The notes below the pieces were generated by a model. The model made no database searches. It saw only the letters and a program-made list of their open reading frames with translations, and had not been told where the DNA came from. A program made the translations under genes and the position numbers. DNA of 16,351 bases. Source: Clostridiales bacterium UBA1381 (GTDB lineage: Bacteria > Bacillota > Clostridia > UBA1381). Within the stretch, counting starts at the first letter, position 1, and every line of letters starts with the position of its first letter. The stretch covers positions 1 to 16,351 of the forward strand of contig DBQZ01000117.1 in the NCBI GenBank assembly GCA_002305435.1. Direction: 5' to 3'. This document shows, in pieces, positions 6,973 through 13,625 of the stretch.

Positions 6973-7594
6973 TAGATTCATCAAAAATTTCTCTGATCTT
7001 GTCAAATAAGGCTAAAGCCAGCTTTTCATGCTCCTCCTCTGTCATATGTATCCCGTCAATATCCGAGGCCTGTGCAAAATCGGCAGCGTTTAAAAAATAC
7101 GCTCCCGTATGCTCTGCTGCCATTTTTATCTCAGAGCCAAATTTCCGAGCTTCTTCGACCGACTTTTGACTGTATAAGTCGGAGAATACAGGATGCAAAA
7201 GCGCTTCCTCACGTATAAGTATCGGAGACACCAAAAGCACAGCTGCGGACGGGAATTTTTCACGGTAGCTTTTAACGTACTCTGAAAGAGCGTCTGCGGT
7301 TTGTTTGGCGGAAGGTGTGAAAAAGTTTAGAGTATCGTTCGTGCCGAGCATTATCACCAGAAGGTCGGCGGGGGTATCACGGTGCAGGTATTGCTCAAAC
7401 GCTTCCCGCCCGTTCTTGCCCGCATCGCCGGGAATATCAAAACAGGTCGTCCGTCCGCACAGACCGTCATCTTCAATATCCCATTCGTCCGCCATATCCG
7501 AAAGTACCCTCGGCCATGGACGCTCAAGCTGGGAACCGTCAACGGGGTTATGCCCCCACGTATTTGAATCGCCGAAACACAGTATTTTTTTCAT
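6962..7594 (-). CDS. SGNH/GDSL-type hydrolase (probable esterase or lipase-like)
   Basis: 210 residues without signal peptide, so probably a cytoplasmic serine esterase. SGNH blocks are complete: block I FGDSNTWG with nucleophile Ser10, block II Gly47 in GLCGRTT, block III GTND (84-87, Asn86), and block V DIDGIHM with Asp180 and His183 of the catalytic triad. The GRTT segment resembles the arylesterase/acyltransferase branch of the family. Its ATG is 2 bases after the larE stop, with its GAGGAGG site inside the last larE codons, so the two genes are almost surely translated from one message. The substrate cannot be told from sequence; ester or acetyl removal from sugars or small molecules are options. 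Confidence 0.88.
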   Translation of the reverse strand: MKKILCFGDSNTWGHNPVDGSQLERPWPRVLSDMADEWDIEDDGLCGRTTCFDIPGDAGKNGREAFEQYLHRDTPADLLVIMLGTNDTLNFFTPSAKQTADALSEYVKSYREKFPSAAVLLVSPILIREEALLHPVFSDLYSQKSVEEARKFGSEIKMAAEHTGAYFLNAADFAQASDIDGIHMTEEEHEKLALALFDKIREIFDESIEK

Positions 7595-7596
7595 TT

Positions 7597-8349
7597 TCAG
7601 TTTCCTCCTCGAACTTTAAGATCAAGTGCAACAATATCAAAAAACGGAGCCACTGCCTCCTGAAGCTCCCGGCGCCGTTTTGCAGCCTCCATGAACTGCT
7701 CACCGCAGACCTCTATCCTTGCCCCGCCTCCCCAATGGCGTATGCGGAAATCACGAAAGCCAAGGGAGAATACCGCCTCCTCTGCCATCTCGGTTCTTAA
7801 GAGCTTGTCGGCAGTAATCTCCTCGCCTGTCGGTATCCTCGTTGCCAGGCAGGCGTAGGCGGGCTTGTCCCATGTGAAAAGGCCGGCTTTGCGGGAGAGG
7901 ATGCGGATGTCCGATTTGGAAAGGCCGCATTCCAAAAGCGGAGAGCGCACAGCTAATTCTGATGCAGCCCTCGTTCCGGGGCGGTCACCTGCATCATCGG
8001 AAGCGTTCGTCCCGTCTATAAGAAGCCCGTATCCGTCTGCTGCCGCTTTTTTTGCAATAAGCGAAAAGATGCGCTTTTTGCAGAAATAGCAGCGGTCGGA
8101 GGGATTATGTCTGACGCTGTCCTCGGAGAGGATGTCGTATTCGATAACTGTAAGCTCCGCCGATAAAAGCTCCGCCGCCTTTTTCGCATCCTCCAGCTCA
8201 AAGCGGGGCTGGAACGGCGTTTTTACGAAGTACGCCCGAACATCGGCTCCGGATTTTTTTGCGGCATACAGAAGGTACACCGAATCTGCGCCGCCAGAAA
8301 AGCAAAGAGCCGCACGGCTGTTTGCTGCGAAAAACTCATCAAGCGTCAA
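7597..8349 (-). CDS. larE: ATP-dependent sulfur transferase LarE family protein
   Basis: LarE makes the sulfur-containing nickel-pincer cofactor of lactate racemase and its relatives. The 250 residues show a PP-loop ATP-pyrophosphatase motif SGGADS (18-23), the segment DGTNASDD (112-119) and the C-terminal KPAYACLATRIPTG. Three cysteines are placed as in the iron-sulfur version of the family: Cys87 and Cys90 in RCYFCKKRIF and Cys167 in ACLATR. In single-Cys LarE the last one gives up its sulfur; the three-Cys form is thought to hold a cluster. The start is TTG at 8347-8349, chosen because AAGGAGG sits 7-8 bases upstream and no ATG fits. No larA, larB or larC lies in the window, so its partner enzymes are elsewhere or its role differs. 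Confidence 0.88.
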   Translation of the reverse strand: MTLDEFFAANSRAALCFSGGADSVYLLYAAKKSGADVRAYFVKTPFQPRFELEDAKKAAELLSAELTVIEYDILSEDSVRHNPSDRCYFCKKRIFSLIAKKAAADGYGLLIDGTNASDDAGDRPGTRAASELAVRSPLLECGLSKSDIRILSRKAGLFTWDKPAYACLATRIPTGEEITADKLLRTEMAEEAVFSLGFRDFRIRHWGGGARIEVCGEQFMEAAKRRRELQEAVAPFFDIVALDLKVRGGN

Positions 8350-8379
8350 GGATAGCCCTCCTTTTTGTGTATTGTCTTT

Positions 8380-8408
8380 ATTATATCACATAAAAGGCAA
8401 AATTGCAA
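8380..8408 (-). promoter_or_regulatory. Promoter of larE and the SGNH gene
   Basis: Minus strand: TTGCAA (8403-8408), 17 bases, TATAAT (8380-8385). Predicted start near 8373, about 24 bases before the TTG start of larE. It diverges from the plus-strand promoter at 8462. Confidence 0.75.
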
Positions 8409-8461
8409 ACAAATTATGGAAAATGATTGATGTAAATCCGCTCAATATCCCGTAAAAGCGG

Positions 8462-8490
8462 TTGACATTGGGGGATCTGTCTGCTATAAT
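8462..8490 (+). promoter_or_regulatory. Perfect consensus promoter of the small membrane peptide gene
   Basis: TTGACA (8462-8467), 17 bases, TATAAT (8485-8490): both boxes match the sigma-A consensus at all positions. Predicted start near 8497 gives a leader of about 65 nt. A short inverted repeat (CCGCT…AGCGG, about 8437-8460) lies directly upstream of the -35 box. Confidence 0.88.
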
Positions 8491-8561
8491 ACAATTGAGG
8501 GCATATCCGCCCGGAAAAATCCGCAAATATAAGACGAGATAAGAAGGGAAGTGTTGCGGCA

Positions 8562-8669
8562 TTGAGATTCAGCGATAAAACGAAAAAGATAATCTGCGGC
8601 GTGGTGGCGGTCGTGATGGTAGTGCCTCTGTGCATAGGCGCAGTTAGCATGGTTATGGGCAGCATATGA
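8562..8669 (+). CDS. 35-residue single-pass membrane peptide (TTG start)
   Basis: Below the usual ORF size limit. It begins at TTG 8562 and ends with TGA 8667-8669. It opens with MRFSDKTKKII (charged, basic), followed by one hydrophobic stretch of about 20 residues (CGVVAVVMVVPLCIGAVSMV) and ends MGSI. This is the layout of small cytoplasm-in membrane peptides such as Prli42-type or DUF4044-like proteins; I do not recognise a specific family. Support: a perfect promoter upstream, no earlier start in frame, an AGAAGGGAAG site (rather far, about 10 bases), and an intrinsic terminator 9 bases after the stop. The kinase gene follows. It could be a partner or anchor of that kinase (speculation). 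A frame of this kind could still be chance in a leader. Confidence 0.62.
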   Translation: MRFSDKTKKIICGVVAVVMVVPLCIGAVSMVMGSI

Positions 8670-8678
8670 ATATGCGGG

Positions 8679-8706
8679 GGGACGGCAGAGCGCCGTCCCT
8701 GTTTTT
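8679..8706 (+). terminator. Intrinsic terminator between the small peptide and the kinase gene
   Basis: GGGACGGC (8679-8686), five-base loop AGAGC, GCCGTCCC (8692-8699), then TGTTTTT. It ends 20 bases before the kinase ATG, and no separate promoter fits between them, so kinase expression must come from read-through; the hairpin may act as an attenuator. Confidence 0.88.
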
Positions 8707-8725
8707 ACGGAAAGGAATAAACGTA

Positions 8726-9583
8726 ATGCTTTATTATGAAATAGCGGGATTGAAATTCCGTGTGAACGGAGCGGATGATGAGGAGAGCTTTAAAGAGCCG
8801 ATGCGCTCTTATGAAACAGCGGAATTTACAAATCCGGATATAGATGTATATCTTACTGTCGGGGAAGTTTCCCTGCCGCCGGGCATAGAGGCTGGCAGCG
8901 GCGATTTTATAAAATACGGACATACCGATGAGGGGGATATGTTTTACAGCGGGACGGCTGAGTTTGGAGTCACAAATCTTGCTCAGGCAAATAAAGACTG
9001 GTCACGGATAGATTTTACAATAAAACCAGCTGGCGAGGATGATGAGATCGGCATACGCCTTTTCCATATGCTCGGTCGTGCGATGGAGCTGTGTATGAGC
9101 TCGAAAGGACGGATGGTGTTCCACTCGTCATCAATAGCGTATAAAGGCCACGGCATATGCTTCTCCGCCATAAGCGGCATGGGAAAATCGACGCATACCG
9201 GCCTGTGGCTGAAAGAGTTCGGAAGCGACGTCGTTTTGGTAAATGATGACAAACCGATTCTGCGGTTTGAAGAAGGGCGTACTATCCTCTGCGCTTCTCC
9301 ATGGGCCGGGACTACGGGGATAAATACGAATGTTACGGTTCCGCTTGACGCAGTTGTCTGCCTATGCCGGGGCAGTAAAAATAAGCTGTGGAAGCTGGAG
9401 GAATCGGAGGCGGTACTGCGGATATTAAAGGAGAGTCCCCGCCCTTATACGGAAGAAATGATGGGGATGTTCTTAGACAGGGTATCAGACCTTGTACAGC
9501 GGACCCCGGTTTATATGCTCCAATGCGATATATCCCGAAATGCCGTTATGGAATCGTTAAAGTGTCTTGATACGTCATATTAA
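8726..9583 (+). CDS. HPr kinase-like P-loop kinase
   Basis: 285 residues. The C-terminal half (about 128-285) has the HPrK/PEP-carboxykinase-like fold signature: MVFHSSSIAYKG, then Walker A SAISGMGKST (147-156), then LVNDDKPIL (171-179) with the acidic pair typical of HPr kinases, then SPWAGTTGIN. The N-terminal half has MLYYEIAGLKFRVNG and PDIDVYLTV, an arrangement seen in HPrK-like proteins of Clostridia, some of which sit in peptide-modification clusters (ScmC/PqqD-associated types). No PqqD, radical SAM or precursor gene is next to it. It is not the carbon-catabolite HprK: motifs and length differ. I chose ATG 8726, with AAAGGA upstream; an in-frame ATG at 8666 would translate through the terminator. 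The substrate is unknown; a protein serine or a small molecule is possible. Confidence 0.72.
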   Translation: MLYYEIAGLKFRVNGADDEESFKEPMRSYETAEFTNPDIDVYLTVGEVSLPPGIEAGSGDFIKYGHTDEGDMFYSGTAEFGVTNLAQANKDWSRIDFTIKPAGEDDEIGIRLFHMLGRAMELCMSSKGRMVFHSSSIAYKGHGICFSAISGMGKSTHTGLWLKEFGSDVVLVNDDKPILRFEEGRTILCASPWAGTTGINTNVTVPLDAVVCLCRGSKNKLWKLEESEAVLRILKESPRPYTEEMMGMFLDRVSDLVQRTPVYMLQCDISRNAVMESLKCLDTSY

Positions 9584-9611
9584 AAAAGGCCGCCTGTTTT
9601 TCAAGGCGACC
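9582..9611 (-). terminator. Intrinsic terminator of the small RNA gene
   Basis: Minus strand: GGTCGCCT (9604-9611), eight-base loop, AGGCGGCC (9588-9595), then TTTTTT (9582-9587). The one non-Watson-Crick pair is U-G on this strand; on the plus strand it would be an A-C mismatch with no T-tract after it. The T run includes two bases of the kinase TAA stop codon. Confidence 0.85.
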
Positions 9612-9789
9612 CCTCCAAAAAAGCGGGTGGGGCGAACATAGTCTTGGATTATCAGAATAAATTAGTCCAAGAATATGTCCGCACCCCCGGCAATCCCTCA
9701 TTTTGTGTAAACCCAAATTTTAACTCCAAAATGATAATATAATCTAATAAATGCTGCGGGCTGAAAGCTGATTGCGGTTTTCAGCCCAC
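9582..9789 (-). ncRNA. Unassigned small structured RNA, about 208 nt
   Basis: Predicted from signals, not from a known family. A perfect consensus promoter lies directly upstream (9796-9824) and an intrinsic terminator closes it. Between them, read as minus-strand RNA, are a 14-pair hairpin (9753-9792; only its last bases start before +1), an 8-pair hairpin TCATTTTG/CAAAATGA (9698-9734), a long hairpin (9625-9686) with helices of 7, 5 and 3 pairs plus a GC-rich base, and the terminator. Three of the four helices contain one G-U pair in this orientation that would be A-C on the other strand, which argues for a folded minus-strand RNA. It is not 6S-like (the ends do not pair) and not recognisably SRP RNA, tmRNA or RNase P RNA. 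No gene lies downstream in the same direction, so it is probably trans-acting, or antisense to the kinase 3' end. A degenerate mobile-element end remains possible. Confidence 0.68.
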
Positions 9790-9795
9790 AGCTAC

Positions 9796-9824
9796 ATTAT
9801 AGCGTGAAATTGCCGCCCTGTCAA
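9796..9824 (-). promoter_or_regulatory. Perfect consensus promoter of the small RNA gene
   Basis: Minus strand: TTGACA (9819-9824), 17 bases, TATAAT (9796-9801), both boxes perfect. Predicted start at G9789. An inverted repeat GTCAA-6-TTGAC (9820-9835) overlaps the -35 box and could be an operator. Confidence 0.88.
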
Positions 9825-9965
9825 GCTCGTTTGACGGAATGTTCATTTTATCCTTGGAGACCCCGCACTCCTCCGTCTCTGAAGCTCCAAAAAATATCAT
9901 TCTATCACAGTAACTTCTGGCACAAAGCATAATTTATTGTCACTAGCAACTTTTTTCACTAAAAT
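9825..9965. other. Remainder of the non-coding stretch 9584-9965
   Basis: Beyond the RNA gene and its promoter, this part holds no convincing gene. One hairpin can form: TTGGAG (9854-9859) with CTCCAA (9885-9890), with alternative inner pairing GAGAC/GTCTC. It might weakly end the stalk-domain gene on the minus strand, but no U-tract follows. Confidence 0.5.
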
Positions 9966-10649
9966 TTACTGATAAAATCCGGCATCACCCAAGCACAACG
10001 CCTGCATCTCATACCTATAACCCGAACCGCCGTAGTCGCCGTCAAATATAATTTTAAAATCATTGTATCCAGAAATATCAATATCTATATATTCTGGTCT
10101 TGATGTCTTTGACATCGGTGGAGATGTATAGATTCTATACCCATCCGCCTCTATTGTTATACTCATTGCATCATCAACCGAATAATATTCTGATACATAT
10201 ATCGTGCCCTTAAATCTTGAATATTTACCGTTTAACAGAGTTTCAAACGTAGCTGGGGCATCACTTGCAATGCCGTCGGTATAATAGTTCCCATAATTAT
10301 CCTTGTGCATATCGCCATTCAACGTCCCAACATAATCGCCTATATTTCTCATGTCCGTAAGATACGCAGTCGGATATTCTAACGCGCCGTCCATATCTCC
10401 CAAATAAACAGTCGAGTTCGGACCATCCCAATAAACAGCTTTGCCAAAAGCATTTGCAACTGCCCTTACTGGCAAATAGGTGGTTCCATCAATAATTATT
10501 GGGTCAACCCTATTCCCATTTACATCAGTAGGAATCAACTCCTTATTATCTATCACAATCCTAACCGAATTTGCAGCAAATACTGCTCCCCCAGCTAATA
10601 AAGCAGCAGTTAGAAGCCCTGCAATGTATCCTTTTAATGTGTTTTTCAC
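9966..10649 (-). CDS. Exported stalk-domain protein with NPCBM-like C-terminal domain
   Basis: 227 residues. Signal peptide about 1-26 (KNTLKGYIAGLLTAALLAGG, cleavage near VFAA-NS). Residues 28-85 form the 'copper amine oxidase-like N-terminal' stalk domain (VRIVIDNKELI, then DGTTYLPVRAVANAFGKAVYWD). Residues about 135-227 look like an NPCBM-type carbohydrate-binding module: ETLLNGKYSRFKGTIYV, YRIYTSPPMS, YIDIDISGYNDFKIIF and a closing strand ALCLGDAGFY. It is thus a small exterior protein probably binding glycan; the target is unknown. The start is GTG at 10647-10649: GGAGG is 8 bases away, whereas the TTG six bases earlier would be only 3 bases from it. No clear promoter is seen upstream. 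The stalk domain is shared with the protein at the right edge. Confidence 0.83.
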   Translation of the reverse strand: MKNTLKGYIAGLLTAALLAGGAVFAANSVRIVIDNKELIPTDVNGNRVDPIIIDGTTYLPVRAVANAFGKAVYWDGPNSTVYLGDMDGALEYPTAYLTDMRNIGDYVGTLNGDMHKDNYGNYYTDGIASDAPATFETLLNGKYSRFKGTIYVSEYYSVDDAMSITIEADGYRIYTSPPMSKTSRPEYIDIDISGYNDFKIIFDGDYGGSGYRYEMQALCLGDAGFYQ

Positions 10650-10850
10650 AATCAATCCCTCCTTCGTATCTGTTATTACTGCTTCATATTACTCATAAAT
10701 GTATTTCTTGCTGTCCATTACAATGATGTAATAACTTATTTAACAAATCACAAATGTTCAATTTCTTTCACATTTTGCTTTTGTTGCTCTTTTGTATACA
10801 GTTTTGCTTCTTTCGGAATCCAAGCATATAAACACCCCCGCTCCAGTTCC

Positions 10851-11633
10851 TTATTTAAAAGCCTCTGCCATAAAAACAGTAATGTTATCCCGACTACCAT
10901 TCTTTATCGCTTCCTCCACCATATTCCTGCATTTTTCTGATATGGGTAAATCCATATTGGCTATTCTTATTATGTCTCCACTCGAAAGACCATCAGTTAA
11001 GCCATCAGTGCACATCATTATAATGTCTCCCTGTTCCATCATTATCTCATCCGTGATATGCGCTTCTATCCGGAAATCATCTTCAAAAATACCTAAATAT
11101 TGTGTCAGCTTATTTTTATCCTCATGTTTCCATGCCTCTTCTCTGGAAATAACACCCAACTCCGCCAAGCCTGCAGAAATATTATGATCCCGTGACATGA
11201 AATGTAATTTTTTATCCCTTATCAGGAATATTTTAGTATCTCCAACATTTGCTCCTGATGCTGTACACTTTTCAGTATCTATTCCTAATATTGCTATTGT
11301 TGTCCCCATACCTCGTCCATGTTTTTCAATATGACGGCATATGCGTTCATTTGCATCATAAATTATATCATTAAAATTGTTATAACACTTATTTTCATTT
11401 CTGCGACAATATTTTTTTATTGTTTTCGCTGCTATCAAGGATGCCTTCTCACCATAAGCTTCTCCTCCCATACCATCCAAAACAGCAAAAACCTTGGTAC
11501 CGTTAAAAATCTTATCATTTTCACAAACTCTGCCTAAAGCATTTCTGTTTATTTTTTTATCAAAATAAAAATTATCCTGATTTATATTCCTTATTTTACC
11601 TATATCACTTACTAATGATGCTTTTATCTTCAT
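10851..11633 (-). CDS. PP2C-family Ser/Thr protein phosphatase (PrpC/Stp type)
   Basis: Metal-dependent phosphatase that normally reverses the action of PASTA-type Ser/Thr kinases in Gram-positive bacteria. The 260 residues carry all core motifs: RNINQDNF (Asp20), VLDGMGG (51-57, metal-binding Asp53), GMGTT (108-112), GANVGDTKIFLI (128-138), MMCTDGLTDG (206-215, Asp210) and GSRDNITV (246-253, Asp249). No membrane segment, so cytosolic. The ATG follows GGGAG by 5 bases. It is the last gene of the FHA-FtsE-FtsX-hydrolase set, 13 bases after the hydrolase stop. Usually this phosphatase lies next to its kinase gene; here it lies with FtsEX, which suggests a role in wall-hydrolase control (inference). 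No terminator is visible directly after the stop. Confidence 0.93.
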   Translation of the reverse strand: MKIKASLVSDIGKIRNINQDNFYFDKKINRNALGRVCENDKIFNGTKVFAVLDGMGGEAYGEKASLIAAKTIKKYCRRNENKCYNNFNDIIYDANERICRHIEKHGRGMGTTIAILGIDTEKCTASGANVGDTKIFLIRDKKLHFMSRDHNISAGLAELGVISREEAWKHEDKNKLTQYLGIFEDDFRIEAHITDEIMMEQGDIIMMCTDGLTDGLSSGDIIRIANMDLPISEKCRNMVEEAIKNGSRDNITVFMAEAFK

Positions 11634-11646
11634 ACTCTCTCCCTGT

Positions 11647-12681
11647 TTACTTTAAACGCCCATATGCGTAAAAGTGCGAAACCCAATAAGCGGTTTGTGT
11701 GCTCGTGTATTGAATAGGATTACCGCAATGCAGCATCTTGCCATCCCCTGCATAAAATCCAACATGAGTTACCGGCGAACCTGAGTTATATGTTCCTTGA
11801 AAAAATATTATATCTCCTCTTTTTGCTTCGGAAGGCGAAATTTTTATACACTGATTATATATTCCCTGCGCTGTGGTTCTCGGCAGATTCTTCACACCTG
11901 AATGTGTTACAGACCAACATACAAAACCTGAACAGTCAAAGGACGTCTGCGGTGTTGATCCTCCCCAGACATACGGCATTCCAATATATTTTTCTGCTTC
12001 ATTAAATAAAGCATCAGCATAATCCATAGAAACTAACTGTCTGTCAAGATTTTCATTATTTTTTAATATAGCCTCTTTTTGAGACTCTTTCTCTTTTACT
12101 TCCGAAACAATTTCGTTTATACGTGTATTATACACAGCAATGCTGGCGTTAAATTCAGCTGTCTTTGTTTCTAATTCTGTTTGTTGTTGTGAAAGTTGAG
12201 CGCTCTTCTCCTCAATAGACGAACATACATTGCTCATTGATTCAAATACTTCACGGTCATATTCAGCAATTTCTTGAATATATTCCATCCGCTTCAATAA
12301 TTCCGACACATTGTCCGCCCCGAAAATCATATCTATGTACTGCAAATTTCCATTTTCATACATCGAAACTAAACGACCTGCAAACGTGTTGTATGCCTGT
12401 TCCTTTTCCGCAACAGCATTTTCCAGTTCCAATCGTGTTTCTTCTGCACGGATACTTACGTCATCCAACTGTCTGCTTGCTTCCTGAAGGTCAGCATCCA
12501 ACTGCACAACCTGGTCTGAAATATTCCTTTTTTCCGCATTTAAAGCAGATATTTCTGCATTTAATGTTTCTATCCTTGCATTATTTTCTGCTATTTGTGC
12601 CTTTACAATTTCACTATCTTCCGCAGATGCGGGCAGTATCCAAAGGCCTATTACTATACATAATACCAAAATACATCTCAT
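11647..12681 (-). CDS. Coiled-coil NlpC/P60 peptidoglycan hydrolase (CwlO/PcsB type)
   Basis: Exported enzyme that cuts peptide bonds in peptidoglycan. 344 residues: signal peptide about 1-20 (ILVLCIVIGLWILPASA), long coiled coil about 22-215 with the hallmark hinge YENGNLQYIDMIFGADNVSE (108-127) found in PcsB/CwlO-like proteins, then an NlpC/P60 domain about 222-344. Catalytic Cys250 is in SFDCSGFV, His306 in THVGFYAG, third residue probably His318 in LHCGNP. In other Gram-positive bacteria the coiled coil binds the outer loops of FtsX, and ATP use by FtsE switches the hydrolase on; its place directly after ftsX, 26 bases away, fits exactly. Start: the second of two ATGs (12679-12681) is 8 bases from GGAGA, the first only 2, so the shorter form is preferred. 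Confidence 0.92.
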   Translation of the reverse strand: MRCILVLCIVIGLWILPASAEDSEIVKAQIAENNARIETLNAEISALNAEKRNISDQVVQLDADLQEASRQLDDVSIRAEETRLELENAVAEKEQAYNTFAGRLVSMYENGNLQYIDMIFGADNVSELLKRMEYIQEIAEYDREVFESMSNVCSSIEEKSAQLSQQQTELETKTAEFNASIAVYNTRINEIVSEVKEKESQKEAILKNNENLDRQLVSMDYADALFNEAEKYIGMPYVWGGSTPQTSFDCSGFVCWSVTHSGVKNLPRTTAQGIYNQCIKISPSEAKRGDIIFFQGTYNSGSPVTHVGFYAGDGKMLHCGNPIQYTSTQTAYWVSHFYAYGRLK

Positions 12682-12707
12682 GCTCATATTCTCCGTTTAC
12701 CTTAATA

Positions 12708-13607
12708 TCAAACTTTGAGATACTTTGCTACAGGAATAGCTGTGGAAGCTATTCCCATACCTAAACCTATTGTTATAAATTTTATACACAGATCAAATGC
12801 AATCTCTGTCGGATAATAAATTCTCATCATCCCGTTAAAATACGTGCTTATATTTGAATATAATACTGTATAGCAGCCTAATACCAATACTGATGTTATA
12901 ATCGCTCCTATAAGCCCTATCAGTATTCCTTCTACAATAAACGGTATTTTTATATAACTGTTTGAGGCTCCTAAGTAACGCATTATATATATTTCGTCTT
13001 TCCTGGATATAATTGTGATGCGTATAGTATTTGATATTATAAAAATATCCAATGCTGCAAACACCGCCATCAGAACAATTGAATACTTCTGGAGCCCATT
13101 TGTAAAAGCTACCATTTTTTCCGCTGTCTGCGAATCATTTTTTACTGATGCTACATCGGTAATCCCTTCTGCCAAATCTGCTATATTCTGGGAAGCCGCA
13201 ATATTATACATTGTTATGTCAAGAGATGAACGGAGGGGATTCTCAGCTTCCAACCCTTCCAGAAATGCTGCTTCTTCACCAAACATCTCTATGCACTCTT
13301 TTAACGCATCTTCTTCAGACGTATATGATACATCTCTTACATTCTCATTTTTCTTTAATTCCTCACTAATCTCATATGCTCGTTCCGGAGGCGTCCCCTT
13401 TTCCAAAAATGCCGTTACAACATATCCTGCGTTCATCTGTCTGACGAGAAAGTTTATATTTTGAGATATAACAGAATATACACCAAAAATACACAAACCA
13501 GCAACCATTATAGCAATGGATGCAGCTGTCATTGCAGAATTAAACTTAGCTCCCTCAAGGCCGCTTTTTATAAAATATATTATATTTGAAAATCCTATTC
13601 GTTTCAA
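12708..13607 (-). CDS. ftsX: Cell division protein FtsX
   Basis: Membrane part of the FtsEX ABC-type complex, which passes a signal from cytosolic ATP use to peptidoglycan hydrolases outside. About 299 residues with the family layout: TM1 near 26-48, a large outer loop about 50-175 containing NPLRSS, TM2 about 176-196, TM3 about 222-249, TM4 about 272-295, short inner ends. ISRKDEIYIMRYLGAS between TM2 and TM3 is the typical FtsX/MacB-like coupling segment. The AAAGGTGG site touches an ATG at 13611-13613 without spacer, but gives 6 bases to a TTG at 13605-13607, so the TTG start is preferred; the difference is two residues. It is 18 bases after ftsE. Confidence 0.95.
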   Translation of the reverse strand: MKRIGFSNIIYFIKSGLEGAKFNSAMTAASIAIMVAGLCIFGVYSVISQNINFLVRQMNAGYVVTAFLEKGTPPERAYEISEELKKNENVRDVSYTSEEDALKECIEMFGEEAAFLEGLEAENPLRSSLDITMYNIAASQNIADLAEGITDVASVKNDSQTAEKMVAFTNGLQKYSIVLMAVFAALDIFIISNTIRITIISRKDEIYIMRYLGASNSYIKIPFIVEGILIGLIGAIITSVLVLGCYTVLYSNISTYFNGMMRIYYPTEIAFDLCIKFITIGLGMGIASTAIPVAKYLKV

Positions 13608-13625
13608 ACCCATCCACCTTTCTCT

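Noticed and set aside
8666..8725. N-terminal extension of the kinase starting at ATG 8666
   Set aside because: It overlaps the small peptide stop and reads through the terminator hairpin. ATG 8726 has a ribosome site and opens with a family-like sequence.
9545..9701. Minus-strand frame of about 51 codons inside the small RNA (begins MRDCRGCG)
   Set aside because: No ribosome-binding site at a useful distance, the frame runs through the long hairpin and the terminator, and ends inside the kinase gene on the other strand.
9690..9740. Transposon end of the IS256 type (segment with TTTTGTGTAAACC)
   Set aside because: A faint likeness only; no transposase, matching opposite end or target duplication is visible in the window.
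9780..9900. Minus-strand frame of about 39 codons (begins MIFFGASETEEC) over the small RNA promoter
   Set aside because: No ribosome site, and it overlaps a perfect promoter and the first RNA hairpin.
9920..9965. Plus-strand terminator near the run of T at 9951-9956
   Set aside because: The possible stem before it is only three base pairs, and no plus-strand gene ends there.
10765..10850. Alternative-frame open stretch after the PP2C stop, ending YTKEQQKQNVKEIEHL
   Set aside because: It looks coding-like but has no start codon or ribosome site and begins inside the PP2C gene. Other frames there are open too because the text is rich in A and G. It could be a gene remnant, but the evidence is too thin.
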